DNA from: DATAYF01 sp036272735
Lineage (GTDB): Bacteria > Chloroflexota > Ktedonobacteria > Ktedonobacterales > Ktedonobacteraceae
Direction: 5' to 3'
NCBI GenBank assembly: GCA_036272735.1
Contig: DATAYF010000384.1
Span: 1 to 16,972 of the forward strand
Length of the DNA stretch: 16,972 nt
Position numbers and translations under genes: made by a program
The notes under the pieces: generated by a model
The model's input: only the letters and a program-made list of their open reading frames with translations
Database searches by the model: none
Told to the model about the DNA's origin: nothing
Shown: piece by piece, positions 6,775 to 12,917 of the stretch
Layout of the letters: every line of letters starts with the position of its first letter
Position numbering within the stretch: the stretch's first letter is position 1

Positions 6775-7754
6775 GATGCTGTCACCTCCCCAAGACGTAG
6801 CGTGCGAATATACAAGAAGCCAGGAATCAGCATGAGAACGAGGGTAATCACGGACATGGCCCCGCCCAGGCCAAAATTAAATAACTGGAACGAAGAGACG
6901 TAGATATTCAAGGGCAGCACGTTGGCTTGTACGGGAGGTGGTGTGCCGAACATCACGAAGGGCAAGGTGAAATTGTTGAAGTGATTTAACGTCGAGAGCA
7001 GCAATGCGAGCCCCAAAATATGGCGCAACTGTGGCAAGACAATCCTGGTCAGCTTCTGCCACGAGTTCGCACCGTCCACCACGGCTGCATCGTAGACATC
7101 GGCAGGAATCGATTGTAATCCCGCCAGCACCATAATGTAGATAAAGGCCCACGAGGCCCAGACGTCGGCAATGACCATCGCCCAAAAACTGTTTGGTCCT
7201 AATAACCAGTACGTGTTGACGTTCGCTACATGGATTGTGGCAAGGAGACGATCAACCAGCCCCGTTTTGTTCAAGAACATCATGCGCCATACGAGGGCGG
7301 TGACAAAGGTCGGCATTACATATGGAATCAGGTAGAGTGTACGCACGAGGGTACGCCCGCGATACTGCGTATTGACGGTGAGCGCGGCCAGTATCCCAAT
7401 CGGTGTAATACACAGCGTTGTCAGCAGTGAAAAAGCGATACTCACGCCTAGCGATACCAGTGTTGAAGCCCCGATCACATTACCGGAGGTGAGCGCCGTT
7501 ACGTAGTTAGCGATGCCAACCCAGGGAGCGTGAATCCAGCTTCGCAATGTGTATTGATCGAGATTCAAGAAGCTGATATACAAGGCGATCAGGAAGGGAA
7601 TGAGGATAATCACGATCAGTAGCACAACACTGGGCCACATAAGCCATATGGGCCGCTTGCTGCGAACGTGATGTTTGCCACGTTTAGGGCTTAGTATGGT
7701 AGCAACTTCCGAGTTGGTTGATAGCGCGGTTTCTGGCATAGGTTCTATCGACAT
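6771..7754 (-). CDS. Carbohydrate ABC transporter permease, MalF type
   Basis: The 327-residue permease starts at ATG 7754, five nt after AAAGGTGG (7760-7767). A GTG at 7784 is in frame but lies in the intercistronic hairpin, so it is rejected. An N-terminal cytoplasmic tail of about 35 residues precedes the first membrane segment (WLMWPSVVLLIVIILIPFLI, 37-56). The EAA loop is YDAAVVDGANSWQKLTRIVL at 221-240. The MalF type pairs with MalG as a heterodimer. The gene lies between the lipoprotein and MalG genes in one leftward operon. The transported sugar cannot be read from the sequence. Confidence 0.95.
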   Translation of the reverse strand: MSIEPMPETALSTNSEVATILSPKRGKHHVRSKRPIWLMWPSVVLLIVIILIPFLIALYISFLNLDQYTLRSWIHAPWVGIANYVTALTSGNVIGASTLVSLGVSIAFSLLTTLCITPIGILAALTVNTQYRGRTLVRTLYLIPYVMPTFVTALVWRMMFLNKTGLVDRLLATIHVANVNTYWLLGPNSFWAMVIADVWASWAFIYIMVLAGLQSIPADVYDAAVVDGANSWQKLTRIVLPQLRHILGLALLLSTLNHFNNFTLPFVMFGTPPPVQANVLPLNIYVSSFQLFNFGLGGAMSVITLVLMLIPGFLYIRTLRLGEVTAS

Positions 7755-7775
7755 ATCTACCACCTTTAGTAACAC

Positions 7776-7801
7776 GGGACCCACGCCTGGGCGCGAGTCC
7801 C
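7776..7801 (-). promoter_or_regulatory. Intercistronic hairpin between binding protein and permeases
   Basis: A 26-nt near-palindrome with GGGAC/GTCCC ends and an inner CGCC/GGCG can fold into a stem of 11 to 12 pairs including two G-T wobbles. It lies in the 92-nt gap between the lipoprotein stop (7847) and the MalF start (7754). No T-run follows, so it is not a full terminator. Such structures in sugar importer operons often stabilise the upstream mRNA and lower permease expression; applying that here is inference. Confidence 0.55.
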
Positions 7802-7846
7802 ATGATTCACGTTTCGTTACCTGTTGTAGTAGCTATCCCTACCCAC

Positions 7847-9175
7847 TCAATGCAACTGGCCTTGAATCTGCTGATTGGCCTGGTCCAGTAGCGGCTTGAT
7901 GTGGGACGGATCATAGTGGTTCGTTGCCACCTCGTTTGCCAGCTTGGAACTTACGCCAGCCAGAGAGACCTCCAGTGGTCCCCATTCGCCCGAAAAAGGT
8001 GTGGGAGTGGCACCCTGTTCGGCTTTGACAAAGGCAGCCGTCTGCGGGTCCTTGCTGGCAAGCTCGTTTGCGGCAGCAACGTTCACAGGCAGATCACCAA
8101 AGGTTTTGGTCCACTGAAGTTGGTGCTGTTTTTCTGTAACCAGGTTGATAAATTTGAACGCCAGATCCTTAACATTCGAGTAGTCGGCAACAGCGAGCAT
8201 ATCGCCGGAAACGATGGTCGCGGCAGGCACGCCATTGGCTGGCCGCTGCTGCATCCCATACGGAACGGTCGGCATGGGTGCGAAGGCGTATTTGCCATTG
8301 ACCGCCGCCTTCTGGAACGTAGGAGTGATCGTCGGAGCTACCATAATAAGCATGCCCACTTTGCCGTTATCGAAGGCGCTGACGGCATCGGGCGCTTTCC
8401 ACGACATCGAGTTCGGATCGGCTATCTTGTAAGTGCTAGCCCAGTCAAACCAGAATTTTACAGCATTCACCGCTTCTGGCGAGTTCAATTGTGCAGTCTT
8501 GAGGTTTTGTGAGAGGAAATTACTCCCCATCTGCTCCGAGAACATCCACCAGATCTTCCAGGGATCAAACGAATCCGAGGGGTCTATCTCGGCTCCATAC
8601 ACGCCAGCGGAGGACTTCGTCATCTTCTGGGCATCCTTGACGAAGTCAGTCCAGGTTGTGGGAGGAGCTTTGATACCAGCCTGCTGGAATAGTTCTTTGT
8701 TATAAGCCATAGCAAAAGGACGCATAACCCAGGGAACAGCGATCAAGTGATCGGGCGATGATCCAGACATGGTGAGTTGCTGCTGGAAGAACTTGTTCTT
8801 GCCACCTAGCAGTTGCCAGTCATGAGCAGTGAGTTCGGTGAAGCCTTTCGTGGCTTGAGCAGTAGGAACGAAGGTGGTCCCCAGGCTAAATATATCGGGT
8901 CCACTTCCGTTGACGATGGAGGTCTGTAGCTTTGTCTGTTCCTCCGTGCTACTACTATATGTGTCCCAGGCAACAGTGGCACCGGTGGCATTATGAAATT
9001 CACTGCCAATCTGCTGCATCCACTGCTTCTGCTGAGAAGGAAAGGTGGTGTTATAGCCTATCAATACACGAAGGGTCTGACTGTTGTTGCTTCCACCACC
9101 GCATGCTACAAGCACAAGCGACAACAGCAGGAGGGAAAATAACCAGAGGCGAACACGCCGGGTGTGTGCTTTCAT
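7847..9175 (-). CDS. Extracellular sugar-binding lipoprotein of an ABC importer
   Basis: This 442-residue solute-binding protein (family 1) captures the sugar outside the membrane and delivers it to the MalFG permeases. The N-terminus is a lipoprotein signal: MKAHTRRVR, a hydrophobic run, then LVAC with lipidated Cys25 and a GGGSNN spacer. The mature part shows typical family segments such as PDIFSLGTTFV, NKELFQQAGIKAPPTTWTDF and DNGKVGMLIM. The frame is open to 9226, but ATG 9175 has AAGGAG (9184-9189) 8 nt upstream and starts the signal peptide, so it is chosen. It is the first gene of the operon. Ligand specificity is not visible. Confidence 0.95.
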   Translation of the reverse strand: MKAHTRRVRLWLFSLLLLSLVLVACGGGSNNSQTLRVLIGYNTTFPSQQKQWMQQIGSEFHNATGATVAWDTYSSSTEEQTKLQTSIVNGSGPDIFSLGTTFVPTAQATKGFTELTAHDWQLLGGKNKFFQQQLTMSGSSPDHLIAVPWVMRPFAMAYNKELFQQAGIKAPPTTWTDFVKDAQKMTKSSAGVYGAEIDPSDSFDPWKIWWMFSEQMGSNFLSQNLKTAQLNSPEAVNAVKFWFDWASTYKIADPNSMSWKAPDAVSAFDNGKVGMLIMVAPTITPTFQKAAVNGKYAFAPMPTVPYGMQQRPANGVPAATIVSGDMLAVADYSNVKDLAFKFINLVTEKQHQLQWTKTFGDLPVNVAAANELASKDPQTAAFVKAEQGATPTPFSGEWGPLEVSLAGVSSKLANEVATNHYDPSHIKPLLDQANQQIQGQLH

Positions 9176-9224
9176 TGCAATATCTCCTTCTTGGATAATT
9201 AAGCACCCGTCAATACGTCTGGGC

Positions 9225-9230
9225 ATTATA
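9225..9230 (-). promoter_or_regulatory. Candidate -10 box of the sugar importer operon
   Basis: A perfect TATAAT on the minus strand lies 50 nt upstream of the lipoprotein start. No convincing -35 element is present at 16-18 bp, which would fit a promoter that needs an activator. Motif evidence only. Confidence 0.4.
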
Positions 9231-9259
9231 ATACTGGGGAATAAAAGAGCACTCTAGGC

Positions 9260-9275
9260 AACTTACGTCTAAGTT
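9260..9275. promoter_or_regulatory. Inverted repeat AACTTA-CGTC-TAAGTT, candidate operator
   Basis: A perfect 6-bp inverted repeat with a 4-nt spacer sits about 30 bp upstream of the importer -10 box. This is a typical position for a dimeric sugar-responsive regulator. No regulator gene is next to the operon, so the binder is unknown. Confidence 0.4.
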
Positions 9276-9285
9276 ACCATGTATC

Positions 9286-9310
9286 TAGCTACATTGCTGT
9301 AATGTGGCTA
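9286..9310. promoter_or_regulatory. Second inverted repeat (10-bp arms, one mismatch) upstream of the importer
   Basis: TAGCTACATT (9286-9295) and AATGTGGCTA (9301-9310) pair in 9 of 10 positions around GCTGT. It lies about 10 bp beyond the first inverted repeat. It may be a second operator, or a hairpin in the untranslated region. The rest of the 368-nt gap (9176-9543) holds the promoter and leader of the gene at 9544; no reading frame in it looks real. Confidence 0.4.
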
Positions 9311-9411
9311 CTGTGCCTCATATGCATATTGCGATAATAGCATGGAAGCAAGCGGGAGTCAAGGATAACAGGTGCAGTATATTGGGACGCCCTGGAATAT
9401 GTGGTTGTCTA

Positions 9412-9441
9412 TTGACGCCATCTATGTTCGGACCGTAAAAT
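9412..9441 (+). promoter_or_regulatory. Sigma70-like promoter for the small-protein/LLM operon
   Basis: TTGACG (9412-9417) and TAAAAT (9436-9441) are separated by 18 bp. Transcription would start near 9449 and give a leader of roughly 95 nt to ATG 9544. The leader contains a 7-bp inverted repeat, GCTTAGC (9487-9493) with GCTAAGC (9520-9526). Confidence 0.55.
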
Positions 9442-9543
9442 AGAGCATAAATGGTAGGCAAAGGAAGAGTAAGTAAGATAGGTAGCGCTTAGCTGTGACA
9501 AGCAGGTGTAATACTGGGTGCTAAGCTAACAGGAAGGATATTC

Positions 9544-9768
9544 ATGATGGATGCCATTATTGGCAGGTATCGCGTGCGTATGGAAGATGCCGGGCTGACT
9601 TTGAAGCACGCCGTAGGCATTCATTTTGATTTAACCGTGGAAGAGACGTTAGGACTGCTGGATTTTATTACGGTCTACCGTGAAACGCTGCTTGCTTTGC
9701 GCGAAGGTGATCTAGAAACCGACCCGCGCCTGGAGCGCATCCATGTTAGTGAGGACGATGAAGAGTAA
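9544..9768 (+). CDS. Small acidic protein of unknown function, coupled to an F420-type oxidoreductase
   Basis: The 74-residue protein starts at ATG 9544 after a strong AGGAAGGA site with 6-7 nt spacing; ATG 9547 is also possible. I do not recognise the family. The N-terminal third (IIGRYRVRMEDAGLTLKH) is basic/polar. The middle (TVEETLGLLDFITVYRETLL) looks like amphipathic helices. The tail is strongly acidic (SEDDEE). There is no signal peptide or membrane segment. Its stop is only 5 nt before the start of the oxidoreductase, so the two are one operon and translation may be coupled. Codon use looks like the neighbours. The good ribosome site, the promoter and the tight spacing support a real gene. 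Confidence 0.75.
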   Translation: MMDAIIGRYRVRMEDAGLTLKHAVGIHFDLTVEETLGLLDFITVYRETLLALREGDLETDPRLERIHVSEDDEE

Positions 9769-9773
9769 TTATT

Positions 9774-10661
9774 ATGACTGATGTCGAGTTTGGGTTGATG
9801 CTCAGACCAAGTGATCCAAAGTCTGGGCTGCACGCGTTGATGGAGTATAATCGCCAGTGTATCGAGGCGCTGTCCACAGAATTTACAACGTTGTGGCTGG
9901 AGGATCACCTACAGTGGAATGGTGGGGTTGATACGTTGGAATGTTTCTCGACGCTGTGTTACCTGGCGGCTGCCTATCCACGTTTCAAGGTTGGGTCGTT
10001 GGTGCTGGGGCAATCTTACCGCAACCCCGCGCTGCTGGCAAAAATGGCGGCCAACCTGCACGCTCTTTCTGGTGGACGCGTTATCCTTGGTCTTGGCGCT
10101 GGCTGGAAGGAAGATGAATATAACGCCTACGGCTATCCTTTCCCTTCGACGAAGGTACGCCTGGCACAGTTAGAAGAGGCGGCCCAGGTGCTACGTGCAA
10201 TGTGGTCTCAGCCATCGGCAACCTTTGAAGGGCGCTACTACCATATACGCGCAGCAAATTGCGCTCCATTGCCCTCGCCTGCTATTCCTCTGCTCATCGG
10301 CGGCGGTGGCGAGCAGCGTACGCTGGCTATCGTCGCTCGTTATGCCGACTGGTATAACTTCAACTCGTGCCCCGTTGAGGAGTATGCGCGTAAGGTCAGC
10401 ATACTCAAGCAGCATTGCGAGCGCCTGGGCCGCGATCCCTCGCAGATTAAACTGACCTATCTAGGAACATTGAGCGTCGCGGACGATCCCGCCAAAGTGC
10501 TACACAATCCCCAAAAGCATTACATCGCCGGGAACGCGGACGAGGTGACGCGCGAGCTTGAGCAGTTTCGCGCCGTTGGCGTCACCCATTTTATGTTTCG
10601 TATACCAGAACTGGCGACGCTCGAAAATTTTGTGGCGCAGGTCGCGCCGCATTTCGCGTAG
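9774..10661 (+). CDS. F420-type luciferase-like (LLM class) oxidoreductase
   Basis: The 295-residue TIM-barrel enzyme of the luciferase-like superfamily probably uses F420 or FMN. Visible marks are WLEDHLQW (41-48), QSYRNPALLAKMAANLHAL (80-98), GGRVILGLGAGWKEDEYNAY (100-119), FEGRYYHI (151-158) and PLLIGGGGEQRTLAIVARYA (172-191). It is a clear paralogue of the gene at 3892-4692 but full length. The substrate is not deducible. It starts at ATG 9774, 5 nt after the small acidic protein. A ribosome site would have to lie in the GATGAAGAG stretch at the end of that gene. Confidence 0.9.
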   Translation: MTDVEFGLMLRPSDPKSGLHALMEYNRQCIEALSTEFTTLWLEDHLQWNGGVDTLECFSTLCYLAAAYPRFKVGSLVLGQSYRNPALLAKMAANLHALSGGRVILGLGAGWKEDEYNAYGYPFPSTKVRLAQLEEAAQVLRAMWSQPSATFEGRYYHIRAANCAPLPSPAIPLLIGGGGEQRTLAIVARYADWYNFNSCPVEEYARKVSILKQHCERLGRDPSQIKLTYLGTLSVADDPAKVLHNPQKHYIAGNADEVTRELEQFRAVGVTHFMFRIPELATLENFVAQVAPHFA

Positions 10662-10720
10662 TCGCGTACGACGTGCGATGTATTTTTCAACACATACGAT
10701 AGAGAGAAGAAGGAAAAATA

Positions 10721-11221
10721 ATGCAAGTGATGCCTGACATGTATGAACGTCTGCAACTTCTCCAGAAGTATCGAAACGTGGCGATTGTCGGTGTCTCGGC
10801 TGATCCCTATCGCCCCAGCCACTTCGTCGCTATTTATCTCCAATCCGAGGGTTACAATATTATCCCCATCAACCCACGTTATGCTGGTAAGACCATCCTG
10901 GGCAGGCGTGTGTATGCCTCGCTGACGGAGGCCAAAGCGGCTGGGGAGAGCATCGATATTGTCGACGTGTTCCGCAAAGCCGAAGATACCCCGCCGATTG
11001 CCGACGAGGCCAGCAAGATCGGGGCGCAGGTTTTGTGGCTGCAACTCGGCGTCGTCAACGAAGTAGCCCATCAAAAGGCGCAGGACGCGGGCCTGACCTT
11101 TGTGGAAAATCGCTGTATGAAAATTGAGCATGCCAGGTTCTTTGGTGGCCTGCACACCGTCGGCTTGAACACAGGCATCGTGCTGGCGCGCAAATTGCCA
11201 GAGATGAATAGCGCGTCATAG
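10721..11221 (+). CDS. CoA-binding domain protein (YccU/DUF family Rossmann fold)
   Basis: The 166-residue single-domain protein has a CoA-binding Rossmann fold. VAIVGVSADPYRPSHFVAIY (20-39) is the nucleotide-binding loop region and IIPINPRYAGKTILGRRVY (47-65) is the second typical motif. VLWLQLGVVNE (104-114) and VENRCMKIEHARF (128-140) close the domain. The family is homologous to the CoA-binding part of succinyl-CoA synthetase alpha subunits but lacks the catalytic domains; its role is unknown. The start is ATG 10721 with AAGGA 8-9 nt upstream. The next gene, on the same strand but more than 350 nt away, is an O-acetylhomoserine sulfhydrylase. A functional link is possible but not shown. 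Confidence 0.88.
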   Translation: MQVMPDMYERLQLLQKYRNVAIVGVSADPYRPSHFVAIYLQSEGYNIIPINPRYAGKTILGRRVYASLTEAKAAGESIDIVDVFRKAEDTPPIADEASKIGAQVLWLQLGVVNEVAHQKAQDAGLTFVENRCMKIEHARFFGGLHTVGLNTGIVLARKLPEMNSAS

Positions 11222-11238
11222 TTGGTCCAATCTGGCAG

Positions 11239-11329
11239 GGTGTCGGACAAGGTGTCGGAGTGAAAAAACCTTTGAAGCGGCTTGTAGAAACGTTCTAGGC
11301 AAGGTGCCGGAAGTGTCGGGGGTGTCGGA
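11239..11329. repeat. Cluster of GGTGTCGGA-type 9-mers
   Basis: Copies lie at 11239-11247, 11251-11259, 11303-11311 (GGTGCCGGA), 11312-11320 (AGTGTCGGG) and 11321-11329. The last three are directly abutting 9-mers; the first two are 12 bp apart. Reverse-complement copies (CCGACACC) follow at 11458-11485, so the two blocks could pair in RNA or bind the same protein. It lies just past the CoA-binding gene stop. Confidence 0.8.
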
Positions 11330-11346
11330 GAGGCATTTCCTCTTTT
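11327..11346 (+). terminator. Weak terminator-like hairpin after the CoA-binding gene
   Basis: AGAGG and CCTCT pair over a 5-nt loop and are followed by TTTT. The stem is short, so this is a weak candidate. It would separate the CoA-binding gene from the sulfhydrylase. Confidence 0.25.
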
Positions 11347-11377
11347 ACCCGTCGATGATGAGAGGAAAGCGTTACCC

Positions 11378-11413
11378 CGATACCAGCGATACCAGCGATA
11401 CCACCAACACCAG
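11378..11413. repeat. Tandem 9-bp repeat CGATACCAG (3-4 units)
   Basis: CGATACCAG at 11378-11386 and 11387-11395, CGATACCAC at 11396-11404, and a diverged CAACACCAG-like unit ending at 11413 are head to tail. The unit resembles the reverse complement of the GGTGTCGGA units upstream (TACC against GTCC-type cores), suggesting one family of mini-repeats. The rest of the 355-nt gap (11222-11576) contains no believable gene. Confidence 0.75.
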
Positions 11414-11457
11414 ACGTAAACCGGCCATAGGAGCGGCACGAGAAGCAAATTCACATC

Positions 11458-11485
11458 GACACCTGGACCGACACCTACCGACACC
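11458..11485. repeat. Inverted copies CGACACC (three)
   Basis: CGACACC occurs at 11458-11464, 11469-11475 and 11479-11485, the last two preceded by C to give CCGACACC. These are the reverse complement of the GGTGTCGG cores at 11239-11329, at a spacing of 10-11 bp. They lie 92-119 nt upstream of the sulfhydrylase start. Confidence 0.75.
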
Positions 11486-11576
11486 ATGAAGACAAGCTCT
11501 TCACGGACGCCTGCTATGTGATACTATTGATATTGTCTACTTTTCAATGCGTATTTTCGTAGAGAGGAAGCCCACC

Positions 11577-12884
11577 ATGCCTGAAATCGACAGCGATCAT
11601 CTTTTTGGCTTCGACACTCTGTCTGTGCATGCTGGACAACGTCCTGATCCCGCGACGGGCGCGCGTGCCGTCCCGATTTATCAGACCACGTCCTACGTCT
11701 TTGACGATACCGAGCATGCTGCTCATCTGTTTGCTTTGCAACGTTTTGGCAACATTTACACGCGTATCATGAACCCCACCACCGCCGCTTTTGAGGAGCG
11801 TGTGGCGGCGCTTGAGGGTGGCACGGGCGCGGTGGCGACGGCGTCGGGGATGGCGGCACAAATGGCGACGATGATGACGCTGCTCCGCCCAGGCGATGAA
11901 ATTGTCTCCTCAAGTAGTTTGTACGGGGGCACACACACGCAATTCGATATTACGTTGCGGGCCTGGGGCATTAACACGATTTTTGTCGATAGCACCGACC
12001 CGGAGAATTATCGCAAAGCGATTACTCCCCGCACGCGTGTGCTGTATGGTGAGACGATTGGCAACCCGCGCGGCGATGTGCTGGATATACGAGCGGTGGC
12101 CGACATTGCTCACGAGGCTGGCGTCCCGCTGGTGATCGACAATACGTTTGCAACCCCCTACCTGTGTCGACCATTCGAACACGGCGCTGATATCGTTGTC
12201 CACTCGGCAACCAAGTTCATTGGTGGTCATGGCACCTCGATTGCTGGTGTGCTGGCGGAGTCCGGTAAATTTCCCTGGGATAATGGCAAGTTTGCGCACA
12301 TCGTCGATCCCTCACCAGGGTACCACGGGGTCAAGTTTTACGAGACTTTTGGCGACTTTTGTTTTGTAATGAAGGCCAGGAGCGAAACCTTGCGTGATAA
12401 TGGTGCTTGCCTGAGCCCCTTCAACTCTTTTCTCTTGTTACAAGGATTAGAGACCCTTTCCTTACGCATGGAGCGGCACTGCCAAAATGCTTTGCGGGTC
12501 GCGCAATTTTTAAGTGAGCACCCGGCCGTAAGCTGGGTGCACTATCCAGGCTTATCCGCCGACCCTTCTTACGCGTTGGCTCAGCGCTATTTGCCACATG
12601 GAGCCGGTGCGATCTTTACATTTGGCGTGAAGGGTGGGTACGAGGCTGGCAAAGCTGTGATCAACAACGTGCGGTTGTTTTCACATCTTGCCAACGTCGG
12701 AGATGCGCGTAGCCTCATCATTCATCCGGCCAGCACAACGCACCAGCAGCTTGCCGAGGAGGATCAACTGGCAGGCGGCGTTACCCCTGATCTCATCAGG
12801 CTCTCGATTGGCATTGAGAACAGCGAGGATATTCTGTGGGATCTTGATCGTGCTCTTCAGGCTGCTACGCGGGAAATGCAGTAG
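11577..12884 (+). CDS. O-acetylhomoserine sulfhydrylase / Cys-Met metabolism PLP enzyme (MetY-like)
   Basis: The 435-residue PLP enzyme of the Cys/Met metabolism family most likely makes homocysteine from O-acetylhomoserine and sulfide in methionine synthesis. Key segments are FDTLSVHAGQRPDPATGAR (12-30), IYTRIMNPT (60-68), the GTGAVATASGMAAQ loop (82-95), LYGGT with Tyr116, IDNTFATPYL with Asp188 (187-196), and the Schiff-base Lys213 in HSATKFIGGHGT (209-220). The C-terminal part has the substrate-carboxylate Arg in LIRLSIGIE. Length and motifs fit MetY better than the shorter cystathionine enzymes. The frame is open from 11547, but ATG 11577 has AGAGAGGAAG 6 nt upstream and fits the family N-terminus. 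The next gene begins 33 nt after the stop. No SAM riboswitch was recognised upstream. Confidence 0.92.
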   Translation: MPEIDSDHLFGFDTLSVHAGQRPDPATGARAVPIYQTTSYVFDDTEHAAHLFALQRFGNIYTRIMNPTTAAFEERVAALEGGTGAVATASGMAAQMATMMTLLRPGDEIVSSSSLYGGTHTQFDITLRAWGINTIFVDSTDPENYRKAITPRTRVLYGETIGNPRGDVLDIRAVADIAHEAGVPLVIDNTFATPYLCRPFEHGADIVVHSATKFIGGHGTSIAGVLAESGKFPWDNGKFAHIVDPSPGYHGVKFYETFGDFCFVMKARSETLRDNGACLSPFNSFLLLQGLETLSLRMERHCQNALRVAQFLSEHPAVSWVHYPGLSADPSYALAQRYLPHGAGAIFTFGVKGGYEAGKAVINNVRLFSHLANVGDARSLIIHPASTTHQQLAEEDQLAGGVTPDLIRLSIGIENSEDILWDLDRALQAATREMQ

Positions 12885-12917
12885 TAGCGTTCATAGAATT
12901 GGAGTACTCTTGTTTTT

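Noticed and set aside
7901..8512. Plus-strand 203-residue frame
   Set aside because: It is antisense to the well-supported sugar-binding lipoprotein, with no domain or ribosome site.
9442..9543. Riboswitch in the leader of the small-protein operon
   Set aside because: Only one 7-bp inverted repeat is visible and no known aptamer core was recognised, so it is described as a leader only.
11239..11485. CRISPR array
   Set aside because: The units are only 9 bp, partly abutting and in both orientations, with no spacer-sized unique sequences and no cas genes.
11071..11487. Minus-strand 138-residue frame
   Set aside because: Its sequence (WYRWYRWYRG, TPPTLPAP and similar) is just the translated 9-bp mini-repeats, and it overlaps the CoA-binding gene antisense.
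11222..11576. SAM riboswitch in front of the sulfhydrylase gene
   Set aside because: None of the conserved SAM-I or SAM-II core elements could be recognised; the gap is occupied by short repeats instead.
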